Source: Rallus limicola
Taxonomy: Eukaryota > Chordata > Aves > Gruiformes > Rallidae
DNA: 64,000 bases
Reading direction: 5' to 3'
Assembly (NCBI GenBank): GCA_022605955.1
Contig: JAKCOZ010000060.1
Span: forward strand, 68,501 to 132,500
Part shown: in pieces, positions 13,575 to 24,669 of the stretch
Numbering within the stretch: position 1 is the first letter of the stretch
How the letters are laid out: each line of letters opens with the position of its first letter
Notes under the pieces: generated by a model
What the model was told of the DNA's origin: nothing
The model's input: only the letters and a program-made list of their open reading frames with translations
The model's database searches: none
Program-made: the position numbers and the translations under genes

Positions 13575-13600
13575 CCCCTAACCCACTCCCTCCCCCCCCC
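13575..13600 (-). other. G-quadruplex motif on the minus strand
   Basis: The plus strand has CCCC-TAA-CCC-ACT-CCC-T-CCCCCCCCC, that is four C-tracts of three or more with loops of one to three bases. The complementary strand therefore fits the G3+N1-7 quadruplex rule. Confidence 0.6.
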
Positions 13601-13740
13601 AACTTTGCTATGGCTCTCTAAATAGCCCAGAAGAGATAAATCAAAGCCTGAACTGTAACCTTACACTTATATACTTGTTAAATGACTTTTTTACAGTCTG
13701 TTATTGCTAGAAATTGGATTGCTTTTAAACTAATGTTGTC

Positions 13741-13850
13741 TGGCGGGCAAAAGTGAGTGAAACCGCAAAGCCTGGAGGAACACTAATTACTTGTTTTAAT
13801 TAGCAGCAACTTTCACTAGAGTATAATCTCCCTACAGGCCACTTTTCTGT
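13741..13850. promoter_or_regulatory. Possible conserved regulatory segment with TAATTA motifs
   Basis: A non-repetitive stretch holds two homeodomain-type cores close together (CTAATTAC near 13782 and TTTAATTAGC near 13796), preceded by CpG-containing sequence (GGCGGGC, ACCGC). It is bounded downstream by an A-rich tract. This is a motif-based guess; conservation cannot be tested here. Confidence 0.2.
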
Positions 13851-13857
13851 AGGTGTG

Positions 13858-13905
13858 GAAAAAAAGAAAAAAAAAAAGAAAGAATTAAAAAAAAAAAAAG
13901 AAAAG
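13858..13905. repeat. A-rich low-complexity tract
   Basis: About 48 bases almost entirely of A with scattered G and two T. No retroposed gene body is seen next to it. Confidence 0.85.
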
Positions 13906-15262
13906 ATGTAGAAACAAACCAATAATCTCTTATTTGCCCCTAAATGAGAGCTGTGCTCCTAGCCCAGCATCAGAGTAGGGTTCAGCGGGAGCTGCTGGCC
14001 CCAGGGGCAGTGAGGCCTACAAGGCACTGCTCTGCTCAGGGACCTTCAGCAGTCAGCGGCACAATGCAGCCCCTTATTTTATGCTGCTACATCATAAAAG
14101 TGCTCCTTTTGTTACATTTCCCCACTTTAAAGGGCGTTAATCCCTTTTCTTTTCAGACCAGGCGGTCGGTGAATTCCTCAGGGACATCCCACTCCCCACA
14201 AGGACTCCATGGCCCACTTGGGAAGCGCCCCAGAAACCTTCAGCCTTTATTCTTTTTCTTTTTTTTTTTTTTTTTTCTTTTTTTTTTTTCTTTTTTTAAG
14301 ATTTTCCCCACCACCACACTCTGGAGAACATTAAATTGCTCTTTTCATTCCCCTCACCATAGGGGGAACCCCTGTAATGATGGCAGGGAGAGAGAAACTC
14401 CTTCACTCCCGCAGATGACACCATTTTGCTGCTGAGAGGCATCTCCCCGGCCTGGAAATCAAACATGGCTTCCAGCAGGTGGACAGCGGTGAAGGTCATG
14501 GGCTGAGGAACCGGGGGGCTACAGGGAAGTCGGCTTCCCACAGCAAATTAAGTCGTCTGTGAAACCTTTTTCATTTACTGGGAGCTGGATTTATGACCAC
14601 TTTTAAGGCCCGAAAAAGGTTGAGTACAGATGTTCCTCATCGAGAGTACATGGGTTTGTGTGGCTGCATGACTCACCCAGATTACTATTATTTTTGTTAA
14701 CAACAGGTGATGTAAATTTAAAGGCGGAAGAAAAGAAAGGGTACCTCTGTTTTATTGTTTAATATAGGATAGGAAAAATGCTAGTATCTGAATTAAGTGT
14801 TGTTTGGAGCCATAAAACTATGATAAAGCCCATTGAAAATGTGAATGTGTGTTGGATATTTAGAAATCAACATAACGATTCTTTTAATTTCATTAATTTG
14901 GAAAAAAAAAAAGACTTTTAAAAGGATAAAAGAGAATGTCCTCATCTTTGATTTGCTTTACTTTACATAAAGGAGACTAAACTTCTTGAAACAAGGCTTC
15001 ATCTTCTAAGCATGAATTGAGGTTTTACTAAACTGTGGAGCTGTGATGACTTTCATCCCATGTCAAAGATACCTCTGAAATTGTGGACTTTTCCATCTAT
15101 AATTTATTTTCCCTCTTAAAACAAATGCGGAAACTTTACATCCCACAGAAGGATAAATATTTCTCAATTAAATGTTAATATTTATGTGCCTGCCCTTGTT
15201 AACTGGAATTTGAGAAGGGCAACACAGAGATCTGCTCTCCAAAGATGAACATAAATTTCCAT
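13906..15262. other. Unique non-coding DNA with a long T tract
   Basis: Moderately GC-rich at 13940-14560 and AT-rich after that. A T tract with a few C interruptions occupies 14251-14297. The 163-codon frame at 13944-14435 reads straight through this T tract and has no recognisable domain, so it is not called as a gene. Confidence 0.5.
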
Positions 15263-15310
15263 GTATATATATATATACACACACACATACATGCACACAG
15301 ACATGCATGC
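15263..15310. repeat. (TA)n(CA)n compound microsatellite
   Basis: A TATATATATATA run passes into ACACACACAC and then imperfect CATACATGCACA and ACATGCATGC units. Confidence 0.85.
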
Positions 15311-15505
15311 TTTTGGGACATTATACAAATCAGTCTACAGTGTCAAATTGCTCGACATGCACCATGACATGTATCTATCAGTGGAGTAGAGAGAGCACAG
15401 GAAGACTGTTTCCAGAAATGCAGGTTACAGATACTGGAGTGACAGCTGTCACCTTCTGATCAAAGTATTCATATTTCGGTCTTAATTAATCTGATGCAAT
15501 GATAT

Positions 15506-15524
15506 GGGGGGGGGGAGGGAGGGA
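15506..15524 (+). other. G-run, quadruplex-capable
   Basis: Ten G in a row, then A-GGG-A-GGG. The run supplies four or more G-tracts with single-base loops, so it fits a quadruplex motif on the plus strand. The sequence from 15311 to 16200 around it is otherwise unique AT-rich DNA with A-rich runs (about 15825-15850 and 15987-16025) and an A/C-rich tract at 15749-15787. Confidence 0.6.
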
Positions 15525-16200
15525 AGAAAGGTGTTTTTAACTGCTGATTTTTTTTTCTGTTCTGGATTCTGCCTTTACAAAGTCGCAAGCCCTCACTGTA
15601 ACATCTTTATGTGACAATATTTTGCAGCGCTATCCTTTTGTTATATTATATCATATAGAGGCGCGATTGCTGCGTTTCATAATATATTCCAAAATGAACT
15701 CTGTAGCGTAATTCAGAGACGAAAGTAAATAACTACTTTTGTAAAACAAACCACCACCAACAAAAAATTAAAACCCAACCCAACCCCCCATGCCCAGAAG
15801 CAAAAATCTCTGAGAGTTAGGGGGAAGAAAAATAAAATAAAAAAAAAAATAATCAGAAGGGCAAAAAGCAGAAGCACCAAGGAAAACTCTGGACAGTATC
15901 ACACAATGGGTCCTTATTTGTGGCATCTTTGCTTATGAAGGAAAAGTGTCATTCCTCAGTAAATAACCTTTTTACCATCTAAGGTGAAAAAAAAAATAAG
16001 AAAAAAAAAGAGAAAAAAAAAAGGAGAGAGGGATAGAAGTAGAAGGATCTTCACTGAGCAAATTACAGCAGCTCTCTTGTCATCGTGCATCCACACAACC
16101 AGCCTGCGCCCTCAGTGAGAGATGAGAGGCAGTTCTAGATAATAAGAAAAGGGGAATTATAAGTACTGGAGGAAAAAAAATAAAATAAGAAAATAGGGGG

Positions 16201-16620
16201 ATTTTTTTGCACCCATTTCTTGGAGGACAGGGGCCGGGACGGCTTTCGGCTGTTTTTTGCTGGCTTTTTCATCTTCTTCTTTCTCTATTTTTTCTTTCTT
16301 TTTTTTTTTTTTTTTTTTTTTTTTCCCCCTTTTCCCCTTTCTTTTTCTTTTTCCCACCAAGGAAGGCATGTGCTGGATTTCATTTTTCCTTTCTCTGCCT
16401 TCCCTGCGCTGGCTCCAGCGAGCTGGTTGCTTGGAGGAGCGAGACTGAGGGAAGGAGAGATTTGAATGAAAAAAGTAAACATTACCAACAAAGACTATAA
16501 TTGAAAGGGGCTTTGTGAACAAGGGGTGTTGTCGGGGAGCAGAATGGGCGAGGGTGGGGCTGCCTGGGGCTCTTTGTCTCCGCGCACACTGGAGCTGCCT
16601 GTAGTGCTGCATTGTACCAG
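16201..16620. promoter_or_regulatory. CpG-enriched segment split by a pyrimidine tract
   Basis: CpG dinucleotides occur at 16235, 16240, 16247, 16407, 16419, 16440, 16532, 16549, 16581 and 16583, much denser than the surrounding sequence. The block is split in the middle by a homopyrimidine tract (listed separately). It resembles a small CpG-rich regulatory element or promoter flank, but no TATA box, transcript or coding exon can be attached to it from sequence alone. Confidence 0.3.
16272..16355 (+). repeat. Homopyrimidine tract (68 nt pure, 84 nt with one A)
   Basis: From 16288 to 16355 every base is C or T, including about 24 consecutive T, a CCCCCTTTTCCCC core and CTTTTTCTTTTTCCC. Upstream the pyrimidine run continues to 16272 with a single A at 16287. 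Tracts like this can form intramolecular triplex DNA when they contain mirror symmetry; the TTTTCCCCCTTTTCCCCTTT section is close to a mirror repeat. Confidence 0.85.
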
Positions 16621-16750
16621 GCAGGAATTTACCATCTCACAAGCAGGCTAATAGCTACCTCCACAAACAAATCGAACTATAAAGCTTAAACATTTATAGC
16701 TATTTATGACTCCATTTTAATAATTAGTGGCCACCTCCACTTTCAAGGCC
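16621..16750. promoter_or_regulatory. Possible regulatory segment with HOX/CDX-like motifs
   Basis: Unique sequence between two pyrimidine tracts contains ATTTATAGC, ATTTATGAC (a caudal/HOX-like TTTATGAC), TAATAATTAGTGG and two CCACCTCCAC-type motifs. Its neighbourhood is CpG-enriched. Motif clusters of this sort are common in developmental enhancers, but short AT motifs also arise by chance in AT-rich DNA. Confidence 0.22.
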
Positions 16751-16761
16751 TAGTTGTTTGG

Positions 16762-16828
16762 TTTTTTTTTTTTTCTTTTCGTTTTACTTTTTTTTTTTCT
16801 TTTCCCTTATTCTTTTTTTTTTTCTTTT

Positions 16829-16859
<31 letters not shown>
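16762..16859 (+). repeat. T-rich tract, about 98 nt
   Basis: Nearly continuous T with scattered C and only three other bases (G at 16781, A at 16786 and 16809). It is the longest homopolymer-like tract in the window. Confidence 0.9.
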
Positions 16860-18627
16860 ATGGACTGTACTAATTGCTTGTTAGGCTGCAGAACACTGCT
16901 TCTGAAGCTGTTTTTGTGGATGCTCTGCCACCCAGAAATGACTGAGGAAAAATAGCTCTACACCAGTTATTTGCAGTATTTACGACCCAGCCATGATTTA
17001 GATCCACAGTTTCAGATTCTCTATTTGGATGGCTAGAAACCTTTTTGGTTTCTGTTTAGCTTTTCCCACAAAATTGGTTTTTATCATAAATTCGGTGTCA
17101 CTCGATGTGCGCGTAGAATGGAGACAGGAAATCCAGGTGGGAGAGAGAAGAAAAGCGAGGTTTAGAGAGCAGATGATTACTGCTAACTACTTGGCTGTGT
17201 TTGAAGCAGTTTGTGCAGAGAAGTGCATCTGAACCTGGTGTGCAGAGTGTAACCATCCTGTCGCTAAATGAGGCTTGGAAATAATGTCAGGAATAACTTT
17301 CATTGCGTCACTTTAAACCTGATCTACCTACAGGATCTACACAGAAATTTCAGTACAGCACATGCCTCTAAGTTCTCTTTGATTACATAACCTTAATCTT
17401 GCCGCTTGATTTCTTCTATCAAAATTCCCTTGTAGTTTTAAGTTATTCCATGTGTATCAATACAAACAATTAAGCCAACGAAAACTTACTGCACAGTAGT
17501 TAAAGCAAAGCACACACTAAAAAATAATCTCCTGGAAAAGCTGCACTTCGCATTTTAAACCTGTTTACAGCTCCAGCTCTGCTCCCCTGTCACAATCCTT
17601 TTCGGTTTACCCAGGTGCCAAGGCTTAGTTTTGTTTCTTAACAGTCAATAATACTATTTTTGTTAACACATGTCCGCTTTTGCTGTAATACCATCGTAGC
17701 TATTGAGGTAAACCTCATAGCTGAAAAACAGACCTTAAAAAATAAGAGACTGGTTAAAAGGATGAACGGAAGTTTTCAGTTCATGAAAGGCTTCACTATT
17801 GGATGTTTCTTTTTTGTTTGTACTGTTTTTAAGAGTCTGATCTAATACTTGTTGTAGGAGATGTAAAGATCCCAAGTGGCTTCATTGGGATTTGAATAAG
17901 TCAATAAATCCTCTCTTTCCTTTCGAGACAGCAGCTATACCTCAAGAGAAGTTGTGATAACTACCCTGTGAGATCAGAACACTGCTCTGTAGTTGGGAGC
18001 AAAATCGCGCAGTGCGGAGCTTACAGAGATGTGGATTTGCTCTGTAAGCACTAGGTTCAATACCTTCTCATCTGCCATGTGGTGTGCTCCAAGGATCATA
18101 TGTTTCAAGGGTCAGTCTCTGAAGCATCCTACAAACTGTGGCAAGTGCTGGGTATGTGAGGAATGACATTTTCAATCAAAGTGAGCAAAGTGCTTTGTTT
18201 CATACTTTTCATGGAAAATAACCACTTCCTGTACTTCTATGCAAACATTTACATACACATCAAGTAATGTCTTTATTCCATCTGAGGTAGTTGTCAGGAG
18301 AAGAAATTGATGACTTGGTCTGTATTCCACAGTGATTTATTTAAATGTTGCTCACTTACTCCTTATCAATGTCAGATGTATTCAGAACATTTCTTAATTC
18401 TAAGTTTCTCTTGACCCTTTACTCCCTCTCTCAAAAGTACTAAATGGAAACTGCAAGAAAGACAACATGGCAATGAAATGAAGATATTACACACAGACTT
18501 AGCGGTTATGAGTTATTGACTGGGGCTATAGGACCTATTTGTGTAAAAAAATTGTGCAAATGTATTATCTTTTGGAAATTATCATAAAGAAATATGAAAT
18601 TTTAAATGGAAGAGTAACATACTCATG
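16860..18627. other. Unique non-coding DNA
   Basis: No gene, RNA or transposon signature is seen. Open frames are 67 codons or shorter. Confidence 0.6.
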
Positions 18628-19729
18628 TCTAAATTGGAGAGCTGTGGATTTGATGGGTGGGTGGACCATCCAGCAGATGTTGGAACTGATTGAAAGGATA
18701 TAGACAAAGGTCAGTGGTCAATGGTTCTATACCCAGGTGGAGGCCAATAACAAGTGGTGTCCCCCAGGGATCTGTCTTGAGACCTGTGCTCTTCAACATC
18801 TTTATCAATGACATTGATGATGGAATTCAGTGCACCCTCAGTAACTTTGCAGACAACATCAAGCTGAGTGGTGTGGTTGACACAATAGAGAGAAAGGAAG
18901 CCATCCAGAGAGATCTTGACAGGCTTGAAAGGGGGGCCTGGGTGAACCTAACAAGATTCAACACAGCAAACTCTAAGGTCTTGCACTTCAGCCAGAAGAA
19001 TACCAGACATATATACAGACTGGGAGAAGAGCTCCTGGAGAACAACCCTGCTGAGAAAGACCTGGGTGTTATGGTGGATGAGAAACTTGACATGAGCCAG
19101 CAGTGGCTCTTGCAGCTCGGAAGGCCAATGGTATCCTGGGCTGCATCAGAAGAGAGGTGGCCAGCACAGACAGGGAGGTGATTGTCCCTCTCTGCTCGGC
19201 CCTGGGGAGGCCTCATCTGGAGTACTGTGTCCAGAGCTGGGGCCCCAAATGCAAGAAAGATGTGAAACTGTTGGAAAGGGTTCAGAGGAGGCCACAAAGA
19301 TGATTAGAGGGCTGGAGCACCTGAAGAGAGGCTCAAGGAGCTGGGCTTGTTCAGCCTGGAGAGGAGAAGGCCATGGGGGACCTCATTGCAGCCTGCCAGA
19401 CTCTGAAGGGAGCAGAGAAACAGGAGGGGAATCAGCTTTTTAAAAGGGTAGATAATGGCAGGATGAGGGGGAATGGATTGAAACTAAAGGAGGGAAGGGT
19501 TAGATTAGATAATAAGGGGAAGTTCTTTCCAGAGAGAGGGGTAAGGGGTTGGAACAGGCTGCCCAGAGAGGTGGTGGATGCCCCATCCCTGGGGGTGTTC
19601 AAGGCCAGGTTGGATGGGGCCCTGGGCAACCTTGTGTAGATCCAGGCCTGAGGTTGGTGGCCATGCCTGTGGCAGGGGGGTTGGAGCTCTGTGATCCTTG
19701 TGGTCCCTTCTAACCCGGACCATTCTATG
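18628..19729 (+). mobile_element. CR1 retrotransposon fragment, 5'-truncated (copy B)
   Basis: The longest CR1 copy in the window, about 1.1 kb. It starts inside the ORF2 palm domain (AAATTGGAGAGCTGTGGATT matches the CR1 segment before the conserved TSGVPQGS region). It runs through the ORF2 C-terminus and a 3' UTR containing TGGCAGGGGGGTTGGA and a GGTCCCTTCTAACCC motif, and ends with CCATTCTATGAAG. The terminal 8-bp repeats are reduced to one imperfect unit. Coding remains are listed separately. Confidence 0.94.
18690..19639 (+). pseudogene. CR1 ORF2 reverse-transcriptase remnant with mutated catalytic box
   Basis: The first open frame (18690-19181) carries [10 protein letters not shown] at about residues 21-30 and the catalytic FADD box as FADN (residues 53-56; AAC at 18855-18857 replaces the second Asp codon). 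Homology then jumps frame near 19100 ([36 protein letters not shown] at 19103-19303), shifts again around 19300, and resumes at 19373-19639 ([37 protein letters not shown]). The enzyme would have copied CR1 RNA at the insertion site. With a missing catalytic Asp, several frameshifts and no endonuclease domain, this copy is dead. Confidence 0.92.
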
Positions 19730-20987
19730 AAGAGTATAACAAAACCTGTTTCCTAAAATATATTAATACTATGACAAATTGGATGTCCTTCTAAAAGTTA
19801 TGTAAAGCTGCAGACAGAAGAATTTACTGTGTGACACTTATAGCTTGTGCTATGCCTGAAATTAGAGAACATGTTGATAATGGCCCATCATGTAATTAAA
19901 ATCTACAAAGACCTAGTGTATTTTCTAAAGTGTTTGAACTGTTTCTTATCACCTGCTGTATGAATTTCAGAATTTTCTTGAGAATTGCTTCTATTTCCTC
20001 AAACAACAGTAAAATAATCATCCTCCATGTGAAGTTTTGTACCATCTGTACCATTTGTACTCATCTGATGAAGTTTCTTTCCTGTTACTACCAGGACCTG
20101 CAAAATCCAGGCACCAGCAATAGCTAAACTCTTTGAGAGGAAGATGGATCCAATACTTATCAATCATTTGGACAGGCTTTAATTATAAAGTGTTTAAATA
20201 AAGTTAGTTGCTGATCAAATCTGTTGTAATGACTGATAGGAATTGTAGTCCACTCACTCACAGACAGCTATTGGGTCGTTAGAACTCTGGAGGCTACTAC
20301 CTTGCAAGAGCATAAAATAGAATTCAGGTTGTGAAAGGTAATATCCTTCAGGTTTGTGTCTCTCTAATCTGGAGCCTTTGAGAATTAAAAATTGCATATT
20401 TCATTTATGGTGGCCCTGGAGAAATGATGGCCTCACAAGTCTCTTATGACCTTCAGGCAGTATGAATTCCCTACATATTTGACTTATCACTTTGGAAGGT
20501 GAAACTAGAAGGTATAATTAACTGCAACGTTCATAAGCAGGTAGCTGGTGGCTCTCTAAACAAAATTTGGAAATGCTGAGGGTGCCAAGAATGACAGGTT
20601 CCACCTTTCACAGTCTAAACCCTAGGAAAACCCCTCAACACTGTGAACAAGCCTGAGCCACACATAAAGAACATTTTTTTGGGACATGAGGTTCTGAGCT
20701 TCCATTGCAGGTAGTTATGCTGTAATTCTTACATTGCAAACACAAATTACCCCATTAACAAGGCAACTAATTAGGCATGGTTTTTAAGGAGTTTGATAGG
20801 TTCTTCTACCACAGTAATTACCCCTGCCCCTCCTCCCATTCCCATAGATGATGACTTTAGAAGCTAATTCTCACCTACCTACCAGCTTGGTAATAAGAAC
20901 ATCACAGAGGGTTTCCAGCAATGGGAGATCCGATCCTGCATGTGCTTACTGGTTGGGCAGCCATGGTCTGATAGCACTGCTAACTGA
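19730..20987. other. Unique non-coding DNA
   Basis: AT-rich sequence between two CR1 copies of opposite orientation. I see no gene or repeat in it. The 65-codon frame at 19930-20127 contains a small ACCATCTGTACCATTTGTAC direct repeat but no domain. Confidence 0.6.
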
Positions 20988-21780
20988 TCACAGAATCACA
21001 GAATCACAGAATTATCAAGGTTGGAAAAGACCTAAAGGATCATCCAGTCCAACCATTCACCTATTACTACTAGCTCCCACTAAACCATGTCCCTCAATAC
21101 AACATCTAGTCTTTCCTTGAACACCCCCAGGGCTGGTGACTCCACCACCTCCCTGGGCAGTGCATTCCAGTGCCTGACTACCCTTTCTGAGAAGTAGTGC
21201 TTCCTAATGTCCAGCCTGAATCTCCCCTGGCGCAGCTTGACACCATTCCCTCTAGTTCTGTCACTGTCTACACGGGAGAAGAGGCTGACCCCTAGCTCAC
21301 CACAACCTCCCTTCAGGAAGTTATAGAGAGCTATAAGGTCTCCCCTGAGCCTCCTCTTCTCCAGGCTGAACAATCCCAGCTCCCTCAGCCGCTCCTCGTA
21401 AGGCCTGTGTTCCAGACCCCTCCCCAGCTTAGTAGCCCTCCTCTGAACGCGTTCCAGGGCCTCAATGTCTTTCCTGTAGTGAGGGGCCCAAAACTGAACA
21501 CAGTACTCGAGATGCGGCCTCACAAGTGCTGAGTACAGGGGGACAATTACCTCCCTGTTCCTACTAGTAACACTATTTTTGATGCAAGCCAGGACGCCAT
21601 TGGCCTTCTTGGCCACCCGCGCACACTGTCGGCTCATGTTCAGCCGTGCATCAATCAGTACCCCCAGGTCCCTTTCCTCCACACAGTCCTCCAGCCACTC
21701 CGCCCCAAGCCTATAGCGCTGCCTGGGGTTGTTGTGGCCAAAGTGTAGGACTTGGCATTTGCTCTTGTTGAACCTCATCT
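20988..21780 (-). mobile_element. CR1 retrotransposon fragment, 5'-truncated (copy C)
   Basis: On the minus strand the element ends with three 8-bp-type tail units (plus strand ATCACAGA repeated three times at about 20988-21011), the standard CR1 3' terminus. Upstream are the 3' UTR (GGTTGGACTGGATGATCC) and about 700 bp of ORF2. The 5' truncation is at about 21780, inside the segment after the catalytic domain. Preserved tail repeats and an unbroken coding frame suggest that it is younger than the other CR1 copies here. Confidence 0.95.
21080..21778 (-). pseudogene. CR1 ORF2 C-terminal fragment, frame intact (232 codons)
   Basis: An uninterrupted frame runs from the truncation point to the natural CR1 stop. 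It reads [14 protein letters not shown] (1-14), the [20 protein letters not shown] segment (34-53), [20 protein letters not shown] (57-76), [14 protein letters not shown] (86-99), the [15 protein letters not shown] helix (109-123), [15 protein letters not shown] (144-158) and [18 protein letters not shown] (203-220). This is the thumb and tail of the CR1 reverse transcriptase. The endonuclease, fingers and catalytic palm are absent because of 5' truncation, so it has no activity. There is no independent promoter and it should not be annotated as a host gene. Confidence 0.92.
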
Positions 21781-22630
21781 TGTACTATGGGAATAAGTTG
21801 GGTCTGTCTTCTGTATCCAGTGGATAATTTTCAGGAAAACCTGCAGGAACTGAGTTATTTTTTAGTCTTTTGTGAATGTGTGAAATTTCTCTGAAACTTG
21901 TTGAAACTGTCCAACTGGTCAAAAATTACCAAAGGAGAGCTAACAGGCAGACAGATGGACAGCACAGCCTTATTTCCCTGGAAACCAGGCTGTGTCTTCA
22001 AATCCCAGCTACTGTTGCTGTAGTTATTTCCTCACGTGTAACTTGTGTTTGTTAGTGACCTTCACAAAGCTTGACTGAGTGGCTTGGATGAAACCTCGTA
22101 GATTGATATTTTCCAGTGACTAGCAAGAAAATTAATTTTCTCACTCTGTAGCCTTACCTGTTGAATGCTGCTTCAAGCCTATCTGCTGAATGTATCTTCT
22201 TCTTACTAAATATAGTGGATTTTTTTTTTTACTTAACTAGTTATCTTGGAACAAGAAGCTTGTCTTTTACCTTTTGCTCACCCACCTCCTTCACTTACGA
22301 GCAATATTAAACCCATTTGCCTGCCTGTCAGCTTGTCACACACAAGTTTACATCTGTACTCCCGCACTTATCTGTATCTGCAGGCCTCATGAACAAAATG
22401 CTTTCAAGAGAACAGATGTATAAAAAGACCACCCTACTCCCTCCTTGAGATCAATATTTGTCATAAGGCTTATAAGAGATCAGCCAACTACTCAGCCAGT
22501 TCTCTTGAAGGAACACACAGGGCTCTCTTTTTGGGTAAAACAGATCTGAGTGTAGTGAGCTGCACATACTAAATTTCATCATTTAATCTTTTTTTTTTCC
22601 TTTTTTTTTCCCCCCAACTTTGGACTGCAG
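21781..22630. other. Unique non-coding DNA ending in a polypyrimidine tract
   Basis: No gene is visible. A T/C-rich stretch at 22590-22616 leads to CTGCAG at 22625-22630, forming a good splice-acceptor-like context for the candidate exon that follows. Confidence 0.5.
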
Positions 22631-22719
22631 GGCTTTTGGGGCTGAGATTGCTTCCAGCATCTTCCTCCTCCTCTTTAAAACCTTAAATATTGCATATTGG
22701 CAGTCATAATGGACCCTGG
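22631..22719 (+). other. Candidate exon 1 of a possible non-coding transcript
   Basis: The 89-bp segment is preceded by a strong polypyrimidine tract and CTGCAG, and followed by TGG|GTAAGT, a near-consensus donor. Near its 3' end is an ATG in a good context (A at -3, G at +4; 22709-22711) opening Met-Asp-Pro-Gly. If joined to the next candidate exon at 24614, that frame would stop after one more codon. It is therefore more like a short upstream frame than a protein start. Splice-like sequences occur by chance, and only RNA data can decide. Confidence 0.3.
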
Positions 22720-24613
22720 GTAAGTTTCTTAGGTCTGGTGGTATCATATGAAACAAAATAGTGCAGATTTCTCATTTCCATTCCACTGGAAACACTGCGC
22801 TGCCAGGAAAAGCCTGTTTAGTGATTATCAGTAACCTCCATTCCCAGTACGGTATGAAAAAAACAACAGGACAGAAAAGTAGCACGAGGATGAAAAAGAA
22901 ATTCTTCCTAATTTAACTGAACGCTGAAAATTTTGCCTATGGCTAGTATTTCCAGACTATTAGTAGTCTTTGTAAGTGAAATGGATTGTTCTACACAGGT
23001 ATGTTTCACTGCTGGAAGGAACCCCAGTGAAGCCCGTGAGTAGTGGGAAGAGGATTTGGCTCAGGGGCTTTTGTGAGCTCCAGTTAAGAAGTGAGTGATA
23101 AAAAGGATGAGTTCATTTTAAGAGTGAACTTGAAAATATTCTACAGAGGTGTAACAGTAAATATCACAAAGCATCTTTTGCTTCTGAAACCTAACTGCTG
23201 TCATAATGACCATCTGCTGGCTGTAGGTTTCTAACATTCCCTGACCTATGACATTTATGACAAATTACGCACCAAAGTGCTAGAGACGGCTTGTTAAAAT
23301 GAAGCCTGAGGCCCACAAGTTCTCAACCCCTTTTGTCTTTAAAAGCATGGGTTAAATGGGAACAAGAAGTAGTTTGGACAGAAAACAGACATGGCAACGG
23401 CTAAAAGGAAATGAAATCCTAATCCTCTAACCCTTTGACTTTTGCAGCTTGCTGCACAGCAATGTGCTTTCAACCATTAAACTACCTTAACCTTCTGAAG
23501 AGCCAAATCAGTTCAAATTGACTGAAAATTTGCACATCACCACACAAGCCTTGATTGATTCCTATTCGAAAATTGTATGGAAGACAGCCATTTAATGCAA
23601 TATTTTTAACCAACAAAATATGTTTCACAGTCACCTCCAGTGCACAGTATAATTGGTGTCATATAAAAGCAACGCAAAGAAACACTTTTCAAAGTCACAA
23701 AGTTAGTCCTGCTGTAAAACACACTGGTGTCAGTTAGGTTTAGACAGATCTCTAGAGTTTCTTGAGGGTCAGCTAATATATAAAGGGATTTTAAAAATAT
23801 TTTCATTCTTCTAAATAGTTTCTTTCCTGCACTCACCAGCTCATCCTGGTGTGCTGCTTTTGGGTTTTTAGCTTAAAAACTTCAGAAACTCAATTAATCT
23901 TTCAAAATGTTCAAAAGAAAAAGTATCAAATTATGAACCTTACTTAAAAAAATAAAAGCAAAACAAAAAAGAGCCTATTTTAAAGTGAAAAGGGATAATT
24001 GTAATATTTTATTTCATCAGTGTAAAGTCTTTCAAGTTCTAGCAAATGCTACAAAGTTATTAACATAACCCAACAGAAAACATAATCAAGACACTCATAT
24101 TTCTAACACTAGTAGGCTGTGCATTAAAATGTCAAAAGAGTAAAATAGCACATAGGGATAGTTTGAAACAAACACCTGTTGAAAACTCTTAATAAAATTA
24201 ATTTTAAAAAGAATTTAGAATCTTAATTGATGCAGATGCAGCATAAGGTTGTGCTTTGACAATAATAATGAAAAATCTTAAAATCAATTTTATTTTAGAG
24301 TTTCTGATAAACTCATGACAAAAACCTGTGTTGGGCTAGAAGGAACTTTAGGATTGGATCAGACCAATTAACTGGCTGCCCAACTAGTTAAAACAAACAT
24401 AAAAAACCCTGTAAATTTATAAAATTTAGCAAAAGTATTCATGCAACTTAACAGGCCTTCTAACCCTTCCTCTCCACAGATTTCTGTTACCTGTGCTTCT
24501 TCCTTATTGTCATCTTCAGGAAAGAGGTCTGGTAGTTTGGAATCTCCATGAATTTGCTGGCTGCCATGGTTGTCTTTGTCTTCGACTATCTATCCCTTGG
24601 TTTTTCCTTTCAG

Positions 24614-24669
24614 AAGGTAATACTGTCCTGAAATGAAAGAAAAGTACCAAAATGACTGTTGGCAGGAAG
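24614..24669 (+). other. Candidate exon 2 of a possible non-coding transcript
   Basis: The acceptor GGTTTTTCCTTTCAG and the donor GAAG|GTGAGT enclose 56 bp. An ATG inside it opens MKEKYQNDCWQE and runs to the donor. Joined to the acceptor at 25246 it would continue only 12 codons (E plus KKTQKGKRKGY) before a stop. The acceptor and donor are both close to consensus, but coding potential is negligible. Confidence 0.3.

Noticed and set aside
13944..14435. 163-codon plus-strand open frame
   Set aside because: Contains a long poly-Phe stretch from a T tract, and the rest has no domain.
16157..16612. Lys-rich minus-strand frame and overlapping Phe-rich plus-strand frames
   Set aside because: They are translations of the homopyrimidine tract and its complement.
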